A stretch of DNA of 64,000 nucleotides from Pelobates cultripes. Taxonomy: Eukaryota > Chordata > Amphibia > Anura > Pelobatidae. The notes under the pieces are model-generated. The model was not told where the DNA came from. It ran no database searches and worked only from the letters and a program-made list of their open reading frames with translations. Positions 1-12,700 of the stretch are shown in pieces (position 1 is the first letter of the stretch; each line of letters begins with the position of its first letter). The position numbers were made by a program, and so were the translations under genes. The stretch covers positions 203,806,620 to 203,870,619 of the forward strand of contig OW240914.1 in the NCBI GenBank assembly GCA_933207985.1, read 5' to 3'.

Positions 1-995
1 TTAAGATATACGTACAATGTTGGCACACTACCAATACAAGATTTAGCTTTTGTGTGTTTTTGCAAATTAAAAACTACAGCAGTCATACAGAGAAATCTAT
101 ATAAATTTATATTAGACTTGTGCATGGCAACAAAGTGTGGTTTGTCTAAAGTGATTTGTCTGAAAGGAAAATAAAAGTGGCTCTGACAAACCAATTTTTA
201 TCCACGTGCTGTTCAGTTAGGGCGAATTTCATTCATGTGAAACTATTCAGATGAACCAAAAGTTAAAAATAAAAATCCTATGGGGGTCAGTATGACCCCT
301 ATATTGGTATAAGGGAGATATACTACCTCCCTTATGCCCTGAAACACCTTGCTGAGGGTGGGGGCATGTCTACTAAACAGTGAGCAGCCAGCTGCCGCTC
401 ACTGCAATTAAAAACTGGCAACTGGGAAGTTATGGCTGCTTAGTCACTAAAAAAGGCCCCATCCCATCTCAGCTAGGTCCCCCTCATGTCCCACCCACTG
501 GCATCGGAGCTTAAAATCAAATACTTGGTGGGGAAATAAAGTGTCCTATGCCATGGGAGGGGGCTAATAAAAGAATGAGGGACATCTCTGTTGTACTGAT
601 GAGGCAATTCTGAACACAAATGTAAGTGTTTTAGAGCTCCATTAAACTAACATTGGGGTTATATTGACTCTCATATGCTTGATTTAATTTAATTTTAATG
701 TGGCTCTGCCCAGCCAAGTTTTTTTTTTTCGTTTTTTTAAACGAATTGCCCGCTGGCTTCTAATGGTCATTTTTTGTAAGCTTTGCGATCTTGAGATAGC
801 TTAACAATGAGTTCCTCACATTTCGTTGTATTTAAGTTTAAAAAATTTAAATTTTATTTTTTTCACTTTCTCTGTCCATTTCCTCAATCACAACAAGCAT
901 GAGGTCCAGGGAATATTTATTTATTATTTATTATTCATTTAATATTGCATCCAATGGTAGATATATTTTTTATTCTAAATCCCCTTTGAGTACGT
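1..995. other. AT-rich noncoding DNA
   Basis: No gene is recognised. At about 355-410 there is a short fragment (GGGGGCATGTCT, then CAGTGAGCAGCC and GCCGCTCACTG) resembling the left flank of the palindromic minisatellite near 37.4 kb, so it is probably a relic of the same repeat family. The rest is AT-rich with short poly-T runs and nothing identifiable. Confidence 0.4.
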
Positions 996-1497
996 TTAAA
1001 GGACCACTCTAGGCACCCAGACCACTTCAGCTTAATGAAGTGGTCTGGGTGCCAGGTCCTTCTAGGGTTAACTCATTTTTTAATAAACATAGCAGTTTCG
1101 GAGAAACTGCTATGTTTATGAATGGGTTAAGCCTTCCCCCTAATCCTCTAGTGGCTGTCTCATTGACAGCCACTAGAGGCGCTTGCGTGCTTCTCACTGT
1201 GATTTTCACAGTGAGAGCACGCCAGCGTCCATAGGAAAGCATTGTAAATGCTTTCCTATGTGACCGGCTGAATGCGCGCACAGCTCTTGCCGCGCGTGCG
1301 CATTCAGCCGGCGGGGCGGAGAAGAGGAGGAGAGAAGGAGGAGAGCTCCCCGCCCAGCGCTGGAAAAAGGTAAGTTTTAACCCCTTTCCCCTTTTCAGAG
1401 CCGGGCGGGAGGGAGACCCTGAGGGTGGGGGCACCCTCAGGGCACTATAGTGCCAGGAAAACGAGTATGTTTTCCTGGCACTATAGTGGTCCTTTAA
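996..1497. mobile_element. T2/Kolobok-type MITE made of serial hairpins
   Basis: TTAA at 996-999 and 1494-1497 flanks a 494-bp body that begins AGGACCACTCTAGGCACC and ends GGCACTATAGTGGTCCT, an inverted-repeat pair. TTAA duplication with AGG ends is the known signature of the Xenopus T2/Kolobok group. The body is almost entirely palindromes, at about 1012-1053, 1082-1118, 1145-1179, 1193-1216, 1230-1260, 1265-1309, 1417-1442 and 1444-1487. Reading frames across it are by-products of the palindromes. It is non-autonomous. A second copy lies at 10600-11049. Confidence 0.8.
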
Positions 1498-2423
1498 TTC
1501 TATTATAGCTGATAGATATATTGCATCGAATTTCAGATCAAAAGCGTTCTGTTTAAATTTTTGCAACTAATGCACTATATCTTTATACTCAGGTGTAGAT
1601 GGAAAGTCCAATTACAATTGAGTAGTCAATCACATAGTCCTTCTTAATTGCTCAACAATCAAATACAGAGCACAAATTTTTTTAAAGATTTAGCAGTTTG
1701 CTTGGACAAGTCCTTAGAACAAATGGTGTAACTATTCCAAATATCCCTAATGATTTTCTCAAAATTAGTGATAATGCATATCTGCATAACTAAATACACA
1801 AGAAACGACCCCAGTATAGAGATCAGTCTTGCCAACTGGAAAACCTTCATTTTTCATGGTTGGGTGTCTACTGTTCCAGCCAGTCTGTCTCTTGTACTTT
1901 TTTTGTTTTTAACTATATTCTATTAGTGACATCTGAGCTGGCTGACTGCTAAGCTCTAGTTATAGTAGTGGAAAGCTCCAAGGTATGAAGAGGTCACCCA
2001 CAATATGCATTGCTCGGTGATCATTGTGTAAAGGCTGCATAGGCCTTTTTTTATGGACAGATGTCGGTCACTGCAGTTTCAGCATGTGGTGCTGTGCATT
2101 GTGAACTGCACAGTGATGACTTGATGTCAGATTAAAATGCATTTCATGACAAAACTACAGTGGCTGGATTGAAAGATGGAAATTACATTAGGCATGAAAT
2201 GGCTTCTTGGGGATCACAATGTCTACAACATGTATTTTTGTGCTTTGTATCAGAGACTAGTAATAGCTGGGGTTTAGATATGATAATTCCCTCTTCGTAG
2301 TGTCGGAAACCAACAGTATATATCTGTGTGATTACATAATGATTACTTGCTGTACACCCTTGAACTAACAGGCTATGTGGATATAAGTGTTTTGTAATTG
2401 TCCTATTTATAATTAAATCCCCC
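1498..2423. other. unrecognised noncoding DNA
   Basis: AT-rich sequence without a convincing reading frame or repeat structure. Confidence 0.4.
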
Positions 2424-2494
2424 ATCTTATAATATTTAGTGCTATGGAATCTGTTGGCACTATACAAATGGCAATAATAATAATAATAATAATA
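2424..2494 (+). repeat. LINE/SINE-type 3' tail with (AAT)n
   Basis: The stretch CTATGGAATCTGTTGGCACT is followed by ATACAAATGGC and an AAT repeat. The same tail recurs near 59.6 kb, near 55.1 kb and, on the other strand, near 14.4 kb. A short 'ggcgctatataaat' tail ending in a trinucleotide repeat is typical of L2-like LINEs and the SINEs they mobilise, so this is read as a 3' end fragment. No body of the element is recognised upstream. Confidence 0.5.
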
Positions 2495-3510
2495 TCACAG
2501 CTCTCTCATATGCCAGACCCCACCAAATCAGAAGAGTATGGCCAGAAGTCATGCTTCTAACCAGCCCTGCCACATTGAGGGTACTGCAGCAAAATGTCCA
2601 TGTCATTCCAACACTACTGTCTTTATGCTGGGGCATGTAGTTTAAAGGATTTTATGTATGTAATAAAAAAAACTCCACATGCATTCACAGACAATACATG
2701 CATTCACACCTATATGTACTTCTACACACAGTAAGCATGCACTTACAAACTATGTACCTTTATCTACATATTAAATAAATAATATCTAGCACTATGATGT
2801 GAATAGAAAATTGCAAAAGTCACATGTGCAAAGAGACAGCCTCCTAGATGGCGTACATTTGCAGTATTCTTTGTGTTTATTAGATGACCTATGATTTCAC
2901 TGCAGGTCATAGTGTCTCCATAGCTAACCATCCACTACAACATGCTGAAGTAATGCTAGAGGGGTTATCCACAGAGAAGCAGATGTGGAGTTAAGAATCC
3001 CTATGTGTAAACAGGATAATTAGTATACAGTTAACCAGTGAGCAGCCACATGCTGTGTGAGAGCACATATATTGATGTGACGTTATGTTAATGTAGAATG
3101 CAGTTGCACAGTTGAAATTCTGGTATAATGTTGAACTACATGGTGTTTTTTTATGATATGCAGGAGAGAACATATTCATTAAAAAAACTTACAATTTGTC
3201 CTTGGTTTGCCATGTACCAGTGGTATTAATGTAAAGTAAAGAGATATACTCTATTATGTTGTATACAATATATCAGCCTGACGTAGAACACGTAAAATTT
3301 CATTTTTTAGTGCTGAAGTTGAGAAGATGTTTTTGCTTGAAAAAATATTTAAGTTTAAATAATCCCTTATCTATAATAGATGCTACTACAATTTAGGTTC
3401 TCTTAATTCTTGAGGAATAGATGATCAGTACTCACAACAATAAGCACAGCAGCTCTCCATACATTCTCCACACTAGCATATAGGAAGCAAAAGTAGTATA
3501 TACCATAGAC
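2495..3510. other. unrecognised noncoding DNA
   Basis: AT-rich sequence. No conserved reading frame, RNA gene or clear repeat is seen. Confidence 0.4.
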
Positions 3511-3560
3511 CAGAGGTCAGCAACCTATGGCACGTGTGGGTTTTAACGGCACTCAAGGCT
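3511..3560 (+). mobile_element. hAT-like terminus fragment
   Basis: The sequence CAGAGGTCAGCAACCTATGG followed by CACGTGTG resembles the common vertebrate hAT (Charlie-type) 5' end that begins CAGRGGTCRGCAACC. No matching right end or 8-bp duplication was found, so only the left end is called. The following 200 bases, up to the cytosine-rich tract near 3740, may belong to it. Confidence 0.45.
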
Positions 3561-3870
3561 GCCAAAGCCAAGCATGCACTAGTCTATCAGAATCCCAGTG
3601 AGACTTCAGATAGCCTCCCCTCATACAAATTATACAAACAGTCCACACACAAAGTCCCAACAAATACAACACCACTGACAATTCGTATACACACACAAAC
3701 CCATAAGTAGCCTTGCAATACAACAAGCAGCCCCATACACCCCCCCACACACACCAATTCCCAAAAATATCTAGTCACAGTGACTTGAAGGAGAATTGTC
3801 TCATATCTAGCTGGATGTATTTAAAATATATACCAATATGTTTTTATTTAAAGTAGCACTGTTTTATTTT

Positions 3871-3871
<1 letters not shown>

Positions 3872-3903
<32 letters not shown>
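3872..3903. repeat. (GT)n microsatellite
   Basis: An almost uninterrupted run of GT dinucleotides, about 16 units. It produces meaningless Cys-Val and His-Thr reading frames on the two strands. Confidence 0.9.
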
Positions 3904-4119
3904 CAAATATTCTCCAGGTGACATGTCGGTATGCATTATTGTACATTGGCAAAGAACAGATATATAATTGTCTGAACTTCGGCTCATTGCAGATGAAAAA
4001 AGATGAAGCTACCAGGAACTGCACCATATTTGTACTCTCAAGTATGGGCAAGCATACTCCATGGCAATATGAGGAAGAGCCCATGAGAAGACCGATGGAA
4101 AATGCTAGGTGAGGTAAGC

Positions 4120-7100
4120 AAAAGCCAATTAAACCTCTAGCTTTTTCTTTTACTAAATCTGATGTGTACACAAGACAAATGCGTTTATATTTTGCTTTAC
4201 GTATATCTTTGATTTTTGTTTCAACTTAAATGAAGTTCAGAAAAACTTCAAAATAACAGTGGCTCTTTAAAAGGCAAAATGGTAATGTTTCTGTCCCTTT
4301 AACAGTTCATCTATTGGCTCAGTCCATATTAGACAGTTTTAGAATTTTTTAGTTATGTCAATTCTTCTTTCAATAACTCATTTTACAATTTCTTTAAAAA
4401 GGAAATTTTTTGAACTGCAGTCCATGACTAGTTTATTTAAAGTGCAAGCCCTGTGATTTTAAAGCAAACATATAAAGAAAGCTTTGGGAATTTAAATTTT
4501 AAATACAGTTTGTATAAAATGTTGGGATTTACATTAAAATATTTTCTAGAATGACTTGGCTATGTTTATCTTTCAAAAACCATCCTATTACTTAAACCTG
4601 ATTACACATTGTTAACTATAATCTTCTAACTACATTTTAATAAAATTGGTATGTGTTTGGTATAAGCCTTGCAGTCCACCATAATTATCCCAAGAGTACA
4701 TTGTTCTACATAAGTGGCTTATCAATGTTCTCATACATCAAGAATAATGATTTGCTACAGTCATAATACTCATAATTACTACTGAGGGAAGATTGTATGT
4801 ACTGCTTTGGTCCAGACTAATCAAAACCAGCACAATTAGGATGTCATGTACCAAGCTCACATGTCTTATGTATTATGATGCAATGATATATATGGTTATT
4901 CACTAACAGATGTGCTTTAGTTACCAAGTTAGGTAGCACAAATCAGTCAGACGTGGCTGGGGATGGGCTGGTGTGCAATGGTTCTTATAGTCCATATAAG
5001 GATATCTAGAGACTTGGACCAGGCCTTCAACCCAAGAGGTTTGGTAAAGTCCTGCATTTAATTGCTGTCACTAGCAAGGGTCCTATTGTTCATTGTGATG
5101 GAAGCACACTTTATATTGTTATGTTTTACATACACAAACGTTTCCTATATTTTAAAATAATTCCATAATCGGAGTAAGATTTCTTCTCCTTCTTTTCCTT
5201 TTGGACCATTTCTGGTGTTTATCCCCTGGTTGCCTATTTTTATTCGTGCATTAGCAATTAACCCCAAATGAAATCCTTACTGTCATCCCAATAGGGCCTT
5301 TAAACACTTGCATGAAATGTTCTACTTACTCTATCACACAGCACTAATGTCTGTAAATATGTGAGAGATCTTTCTAGATCTAATATGAACTTTTGCAAAC
5401 TATGTGTTATTACAAGGTTACTATAACAATGCTTGACATTTTGAAATTGCTTTTTTTATACTAAAGCCAACACAGAGCACAAGAGAATACTGAGAAAGGA
5501 GAACAACTCGAGCGCTTCCCCCACTCAGTTCTCAAGCTTGTTTTAGCTTTTAACGTGTGCCATTACAGAGAGAACCTTAACCATTTGCACATCAGACTGA
5601 TCCCACCTAAAAAGGGCTGTTCAGGGGAAAAATGATGCCCGGCTTCCTCGGCAAGAGACATACCTCAACCCCAGATGATTGCTTCCATTTCTGCTTTTTT
5701 ATAGTGACTATTTTTTGATAGTGATCTTCATAAAGAAAACTAGTCACCGTACATGAGCTATTTCGATGCCCTTCCTTACATTTCTGTAATATGACCTATA
5801 TTAAGTCTGCTTTACTGACAAGGTCCCTTTAAGGGTATACTACCATTACTTTTTTTTTTTTTTTAAAGACAGCTAAAATGTTCTCCTATGTACCAACACT
5901 ATTAAAAAGAAAACATGGGATATTTACTAAAACAGTGTCTTTTAATTGGTAGGAACATAATTTCAACATCAATTACCTCCACTGGAGATATCTCCATACG
6001 TAAAATTCCATACTCATCAATCACAAATGAAGTGCCTATTCACTAAACAGTTGAGAACCAACTTAAAATTAGTTCAATCATCCAGGGTGGGTGTTTTTAT
6101 TTTTCCAATTCAGGTACGTTAACCTACATTTTGTGTTAGTTAAATCAAAATGAATTTAAACTTTAAGACAAATTAGCCAAACTCAAAACATAGCTTACTG
6201 AAATGTTTCCAGTGATGTCCAACATTTAAATATACCTTACTGAATAATCCTATATGTGTAGTATTTAGGCCCATTTGTAGACTTAATATGTAATATATTG
6301 AACAGTTAAAATATTTCAATATATTTCTTTACAAATCAATGTAGAAACATTGTGGCAAATGATTACACAATACTGACAAAAAGTGAGAAAACAAGAAAGT
6401 AACAATGACAAGCAAATAAATAAATGCTTATTTTTTCATACACTTTCTTTCTTACAAAAACCTCACTGAAAGCAGACATTTATGGCAGGAAAACATGCAG
6501 TCTTCATAACTGCGCTGTGATCTGGCAGTCTTTTGTTTAGTTCGTTTAAAGATGGAATGTTTTATTGGCCACTGACCAGAAGTGAAAAAAATATGGGTTG
6601 TAACGGATACATTTTAAGCACAAAGTCAAATTCCATCTCCCTTTTCTTGTATCCCGTTTTATCCCTTCTCATCCTCTGCAGTTTGCTTGGCATCATTAAT
6701 AAGAAATCCAGTCTCTAAATAGAAATGTTGATATTCTATGGTGGGAAAGTTCGTTAGGAATATCTAAAATTCTTTAAAATGACAAAATAATGCATAAACA
6801 GCTGTGTTATTCTGACTAAGTGACTCTCGTCCTTCCTTCTTATCACTGAATAAAATAACGATATAATGGATGTTTTAAACTGACTTTATAAGAAGCTATT
6901 TGTTGAGGAATATAGTGTATTGTTTAACTGAAATGAGGACTACACTTATTTCCCTGGGGTACTTTGGTAGGAATCACTATTGTAATAATAGGAGTCAAGA
7001 GGAGCAGACAGAAGTATGGTTGCTACCAATTCTCAACCCAACATTCCTTTGGGGTCCTTGACAGTCTTGCAGGGAATAGAAAAGACCAGACTTGGCACAT

Positions 7101-9756
7101 TAATATTAGATTCCACAGTAGTTTTCAGCCATTGCAATTATAGACAGTGGTCAATAGGAACATGCCAGAGGGAACAGGGAGGGGAAATCTGCCCAGACAA
7201 GTCACAACTCTCTTGATGATCACTAGACAACCTTGAATCCTTTATTTCATCAACAGGGTCATAGGTGGAGTTGTCCACAGAAGTTGTAGTCCAAGAAAAT
7301 GCCATGCATGTAGATCCCACCATCTTGTTATGTCTCTAAGAGAATTAACACAGATGTGCATGATAATATTGTCTGTATTAAAAAAAATCATTAATATTAA
7401 GATAATGGTATCATTATATTAAGATAATGGTATGTAAGCTTGGCCGCATTTCTTATTTTTCGGCCCTTGTGTTGTGTTGGATCCTCTTTTGTATTTTTAC
7501 TAATGTTATATGGCAGAATAGCTGCCTGGTTCTTGTAAAATACATTGTTTCATATGAGTGTGAGTGCGCCAAAAAAACCTGTAATTTGACAGCAGGCCAT
7601 GCATAAGTAAGTAGAAGAAGACATAAGGCAGAGTTTAGAAAGAAGTAAATGCAATGATACTAAACCATTATACTGGTTTAAATATCATGTTGTATCTGTA
7701 TATGAGGGCCAAACATGAGTACCAGAAAAGATACATTCACGAGTATCCAGAGAATATTGTATTAGAGAGTCACAATATTTTAGTACACATAAAAAGCTAA
7801 CTAAAACGCATTGGCTATTAGATTTTTCCAATTGATTTTTTTTTATTTATATGGCATGTCAAGCACAACATGCAAAGCATGTTAATTAGTTAACCCATGT
7901 AGTGCTATGTGCATGGCGCATCTGCATATATCACGGTATTTTAAAAAATGCAGAACACCCATGTGCTCGGATGGAATTTCTCTGTAAATGCTCAAGTCCT
8001 GAGTCAAAACATTGTTCTACTATTCCTTGGAAAGCCTGAGATACAAAACATCATTCTACTATTGGCTCAGAAGCAGTTGTCTGATCTAAAAAAAACAACC
8101 CACTTATATCCTCCTGACTCCTCCACCAACTGTAGAGATCCAGAGCTAAAGGGCTCCACATCTGGGGCTTCAACACTCTAAGGCTCCCCCTAGCAACAGC
8201 TAGGGAAGTGCAAGTAATATTTACATAATACACTTCTGCAGTGTTATTCACCCCAATAAATGCTACAATAGCATTTTCTTGGGCGAGGGATGGAGGAACT
8301 TCCACTTTTCTGTAAGTGTAGGTTCCACTATAAAGTGTTAACCGTATTGCTTTTCATATTTTAGGCTTTAGAGATGAATGTTTTTTAGTCACTTTTTTGA
8401 TGTTATTGCAAAAACTATTAAGTAAAAATAAATGTAAAAAGACACTGGTAACAGATCAAACTGAAACTGGGCATTGTCATTGCTATATTAAACCATGGGA
8501 GATCTTTGATTAATTGTCTAGAGGACACAATTCTGCAAGGGATTTATTTATGATGGGAATTTTGTCACAGAATTACACCCGTTGCACAATGTAGTGGAAT
8601 ATAGTGACACTCTAAAATAATAATAAAAATAAACAAAACGTTATTGTTTTATGATAAGTTGAAAAATCTCTATTCACTATTTTTGACAAAAGAAAAATAA
8701 TTCCTGAACTGTTAGAACCCATTTAATTCAAGTTCAATTGTAAAACAGGGTAGAAAATAAGTAACTGAGACAATATTTGTGTGACAATGCATTTTGCAGG
8801 CTTATTCTTGTGATTTTGCTTACCACATTTTAGTGATACTTTTGCAGAAGTAGATTAAATAATAAAAAAAGTGCTTAGATTAATATGGTGCAGTGGTAGT
8901 TGTAGTCCATCCACATTTGGAGAACATTAGCATAACACCCCAATTTTCACTTTTCCTTGGCAGTCAATAGAATGAACCACTAGATGTGATGATGAAATAT
9001 CTGGACTGTACAAAGCCATTTAATTCCTCTGTAAATGAATAGATTCTTCACTACAGATTAAACATGTCATCTAGAACCTTATGTTTCATGTCGTGTTGTG
9101 AAGAAAACCCCCCACCTTTTTACAGTTGTATTAACGTGTAAAAATATATTTTCCATTTCTATATATTCACAAATATCTTGGGGAAAAAAAATCAGATTTT
9201 CCTCTGTAGAAAACAACTGATTTACATTTTAGAAGTTCAATGCTTAATTTAATTGGATCTGAATTATAACGGTCATGCAATATAACGTACTAAGAGTCAA
9301 AATTTCAATAAACACTTTCTGAGCCAATAATAGCAATGTTAACCCTTGGACCTTTAGATTCCAGTCTCTTGTCTGTCTTTTGCCAGTGATCTAAAAGAGG
9401 AGGTAGACAGTTAAAGAACACAAAGAGGTGGGTGGGGGTCATTTCTGGATATAATCCAAGGAAGTATTCATTGCACAAGGAAGTATGGCAAAGTACTACA
9501 AAAATATAGAAACATTTACTAGTTACATATCGAAAAACTTACCTGAGCAGAAAACACGGTTGTGTTGTAAAGTTTTGAAATCCAGCTATTTTGATAAAAA
9601 TCTAAATTTTCAGGTCTATTCACAGCAATGCCTTGTTCAGTGAATAACTGGGAAAGTTTAAAAGCAGATACCATGTGTGCTCATTATTCTAACAAGGGCA
9701 TACTACCACCTAGTGTTCAGAATTTATACTGCAAAAAGAAAACTACAACTATGTTT
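4120..9756. other. long unrecognised AT-rich intergenic block
   Basis: About 5.6 kb in which I recognise no transposon and no known gene. It is the least repetitive part of the window. A minus-strand reading frame at 7138-7323 has more even codon use than its surroundings but no identified homologue; see findings. Small direct repeats (for example AATATTAAGATAATGGTAT near 7393-7433) and A/T runs are the only other structures noticed. Confidence 0.4.
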
Positions 9757-9930
9757 TTAAAGGACCAGTAAAGGCACCCAGATCACTTAATCTCAATGAA
9801 CTGGTCTGGGTTCAGTGGGCCTTTAGTTTTAACCCTGTAATTTTAAACATTGCCATGTTAAATACACCTCTAGATACTGTCTTCAGACAGTCACTAGAAG
9901 CGCTTCCCAGTGAAAACTGAGTCAAAGGCG
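9757..9930 (+). mobile_element. T2/Kolobok-type MITE, left part only
   Basis: TTAA at 9757-9760 is followed by AGGACCAGTAAAGGCACCCA and then a palindrome-like stretch (CAGATCACTTAATCTC, then GAACTGGTCTGGG), matching the left side of the copies at 996 and 10600. The right end is missing. The similarity fades before the LTR-like unit that begins near 10040. Confidence 0.6.
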
Positions 9931-10039
9931 GTTAAAATCAACTTGCATTATCACCAAGCAATACATAATGGTACTTAGAAGTAATATATAAAATTGCAAT
10001 AATAGTGAAAAATCTCCTAAATGGGTATTTAGAAAGAGA

Positions 10040-10599
10040 TCCTAATGACAGTTCTCATGCAATGTCCTATAAAATGCAGCAGTAAAACATGCCTCTATGA
10101 AGCTACGAAAGCACCTTCATCACTGGGATTTGGAGAGGTTTGCTTGCCAGCTTCTTGCCCTGTGACTATGGCCCCTGGGATTTATTGCCCTTTAAAAGCT
10201 TTATTTGGGCATATTGGATTTAAAAACACCTTTTCTGCCCCTTTAAATCCATGGGAAAATGTGCCTCTTCCCCTCCCCCTTTTTCCTGTCCTATTATTCT
10301 CCAGCAGGGCGTTGTCCCAAGGACACTGCCAGACCAGTTTAAACTGGCTGCTTTGTCCCTCCTCAATCTCTCATCAACCCTTGCTATTGTTTAACCCCAT
10401 GGCGATCCAACTGTATTTGTGAGATCTGAGCGCTTTTTGGACATATTGAGCGCTGAGATCCAAGCTATCTGGGGATATGTTGGACATATAGGTTAAACAT
10501 TGTATTATAAGAGTTATGTATTTTTATGTGGTTTTTGTAACAGTTTTTGGACTTAGAGATATTTCCTGTACCTGGAGATAATTGACTTACCACAGCCAC
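10040..10599 (+). mobile_element. LTR-like unit, left part
   Basis: The segment containing GCTATCTGGGGATAT and then CCTGGAGATAATTGACTTA matches, in order, landmarks of the better-defined solo LTR at 43579-44481 (GCTATCTGGGGATAT, then CCTGAGAGATAATTGAATTA). It is therefore probably a diverged LTR of a related family, continued at 11050 after a MITE insertion. The reading frame at 10045-10422 has no known homologue. Exact ends were not established. Confidence 0.4.
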
Positions 10600-11049
10600 T
10601 TAAAGGACCACTCTAGGCACCCAGACCACTTCAGCTTAATGAAGTGGTCTGGGTGCCAGGTCCTTCTAGGGTTAACCCATTTTTTAATAAACATAGCAGT
10701 TTCAGAGAAACTGCTATGTTTATTAATGGGTTAAGCCTTCCCCCTAATCCTCTAGTGGCTGTCTCATTGACAGCCACTAGAGCGCTTGCATGCTTCTCAC
10801 ACAGTGAGAGGCCAGCGACCGGCTGAATGCGCGCGCAGCTCTTGCCGCGCGTGCGCATTCAGCCGACGGGGCGGAATGGAGGAGAGAGGGAGGAGAGCTC
10901 TCCGCCCAGCGCTGGAAAAAGGTAAGTTTAAACCCCTTTCCCCTTTCCAGAGCCGGGCGGCAGGGGGACCCTGAGGGTGGGGGCACCCTCAGGGCAATAT
11001 CTTGCCAGGAAAACGAGTATGTTTTCCTGGCACTATAGTGGTCCTTTAA
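10600..11049. mobile_element. T2/Kolobok-type hairpin MITE inserted in an LTR-like unit
   Basis: TTAA at 10600-10603 and 11046-11049 flanks a 442-bp body close to the copy at 996-1497, with the same inverted ends and the same run of palindromes. It lacks the segment that corresponds to about 1217-1260 of the first copy (palindrome five) and part of palindrome four. The flanks, CCTGGAGATAATTG on the left and CAATTATCTCCAGG on the right, are themselves an inverted pair, so the MITE sits in the loop of a host hairpin. Confidence 0.8.
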
Positions 11050-11600
11050 GCCAATTATCTCCAGGATAGAGGAGAAGATAGACCGGCTGCACAGCCCAAA
11101 TCTGGGGAACTATTTTGGGCATGAAAGCCATGCTTGCGGTCGGTCAAATGTGACTTCCATAACATTTTTGAACCTCTGCTCTGATCTGGGTGATTTTTTT
11201 GATATGTTGTTCACCCATTCAGGGCTATACAGGGATGTAGGATTTATGGGGATATGTTTATGTTATGGGATGTTTCTGGACTTTGGGTAAAAATTTATAT
11301 TTTCTGCCAGTGGTAATTCAGTTAGTCCATTGTGTTTGGTAATTGTATCACAGGCAGAGGAGAGGGTTTGTGTACATTAGCTGGGAGTGTCTAACTGTAC
11401 AATGCTTTGTTGATTGGTTTGTGTCCTTTGTGTCCTGTGCTGCACAAGGTCCACAGGGTTGGTAACCGTGTGAGGAAAATGTGAATAAAAGAAATGCCTT
11501 TGTGCTCATTAAACAGACTTGTTCTACCCTTCATGAAGTTTCGGCTCATGTTTGGGGGATTGGAGAACTACCTACACTCTTGGGATTGCTATAATCACTA
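11050..11600 (+). mobile_element. LTR-like unit, right part
   Basis: Continuation of the unit at 10040-10599. It starts with the second arm of the interrupted hairpin and contains an AATAAA (GTGAATAAAAGAAATG, near 11484) followed by a short tail, as in the polyadenylation region of an LTR. The equivalent AATAAA of the solo LTR near 44 kb is at about 44343. The family is not identified. Confidence 0.4.
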
Positions 11601-12240
11601 TACTCCCCAGAGTAAGCTCTTGTAAGAGAGCTCTTGTAATATATTGCTTTGTTTAACAGTGTCATTATTTTTTCTTCTGAACAGATTTATGATCATACTT
11701 TACAGAACATACTAACAATATGGATGTTTAAGCCCAAACTGGGAATTGTCTTGATTTGCTAAATGTATGTTTGTTTCTAAGTGATGTTTATGAACAGTAA
11801 ATTCTATACACTTGACAAGCAACTTTGTTAAATTTACAAGAGACCCAATTAGTAAGGTATGAGATAGAAATTCAAACCTATACCAACTATATGAGTGGAG
11901 TCTATACAATAGTGTAAAATAAAGGGTATACACTTGTTCCAAATGCATTTGAAACTTAAATGATATATAGACATATAAAGAGAAAATGGGGAAAAGAGAC
12001 CACATAGCGTTAATATGTGTATAAAATCTAAATTACGTCGACAGAAGTGTATCAACTCACATGGATAAGAGACTCTTAGAGGACAGGCTCAAATCGCAAC
12101 AGCAATAGTGTCATATGGTGACATTGTACCATTTCACATCCAAAGCAGATATGCTCAAGAAATTAGATAAAAATAGACAGGAAAAACTTCTGGTATACTA
12201 TATCTTCGCATATAGATATTATAACTTATAGTGCAATTAA
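11601..12240. other. unrecognised AT-rich DNA
   Basis: No gene or clear repeat seen. Reading frames here are short and low in complexity. Confidence 0.4.
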
Positions 12241-12700
12241 TTGCTCATCTTTTTCAGAGCCACTGAAACCTGGCTCTGAGTATATTCACGCGAGTGCCTA
12301 TAGAGGGGGCTCCATCCCTTCTTTAGAAGCAGGTAGAAGATGGAGCCAAATAAGACTTGGAAATATGTATTAATTTTACAATATAAAAATGTAAACAAAT
12401 GTAAAGAAAAAAACTAAATAAACAAAATCATACAATAAAACATTACTTAAAAATGTCCACGAGGCTCTTCAATCAGAGACACGTTTCACCCAGATCACTG
12501 GGCTTTCTCAATTGACATACAGACCTTGCTTCTTCCAGCTGCTTTTAAATATCCCTGGTTTTGGACCTCAGTGGTCCGTTTTGCCGGTTCTCCTCCAATT
12601 GGAAACTGAGTTGGTAAGGGGAGGTCAATCCATTCATCTGTTTTGGATTATTCTTTCATTGATATTCCGGAAGTGACGTGACGTCCCGAGGAAAATTCTT
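12241..12700 (-). repeat. unclassified interspersed repeat fragment
   Basis: Contains a GGGCTCCATC / GATGGAGCC inverted pair and, read on the minus strand, GTGATCTGGGTGAAACGTGT. A similar GAAACGCGTC motif sits in the palindrome near 42.7 kb. Such motifs recur in dispersed frog repeats, but I cannot name the family. Confidence 0.3.

Noticed and set aside
1027..1566. 179-residue reading frame on the minus strand
   Set aside because: It lies almost wholly within the hairpin MITE at 996-1497 and its sequence mirrors the palindromes; the same frame recurs in the copy near 10.7 kb.
3917..4112. Possible exon with CAG before and GTGAG after
   Set aside because: The splice-like ends and open frame are suggestive, but no domain or homologue is recognised and the frame begins in a GT repeat. 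Not strong enough to list as a gene.
10045..10422. 125-residue reading frame
   Set aside because: It lies inside an LTR-like unit, has no recognisable domain and reflects low stop density in a C-rich stretch.
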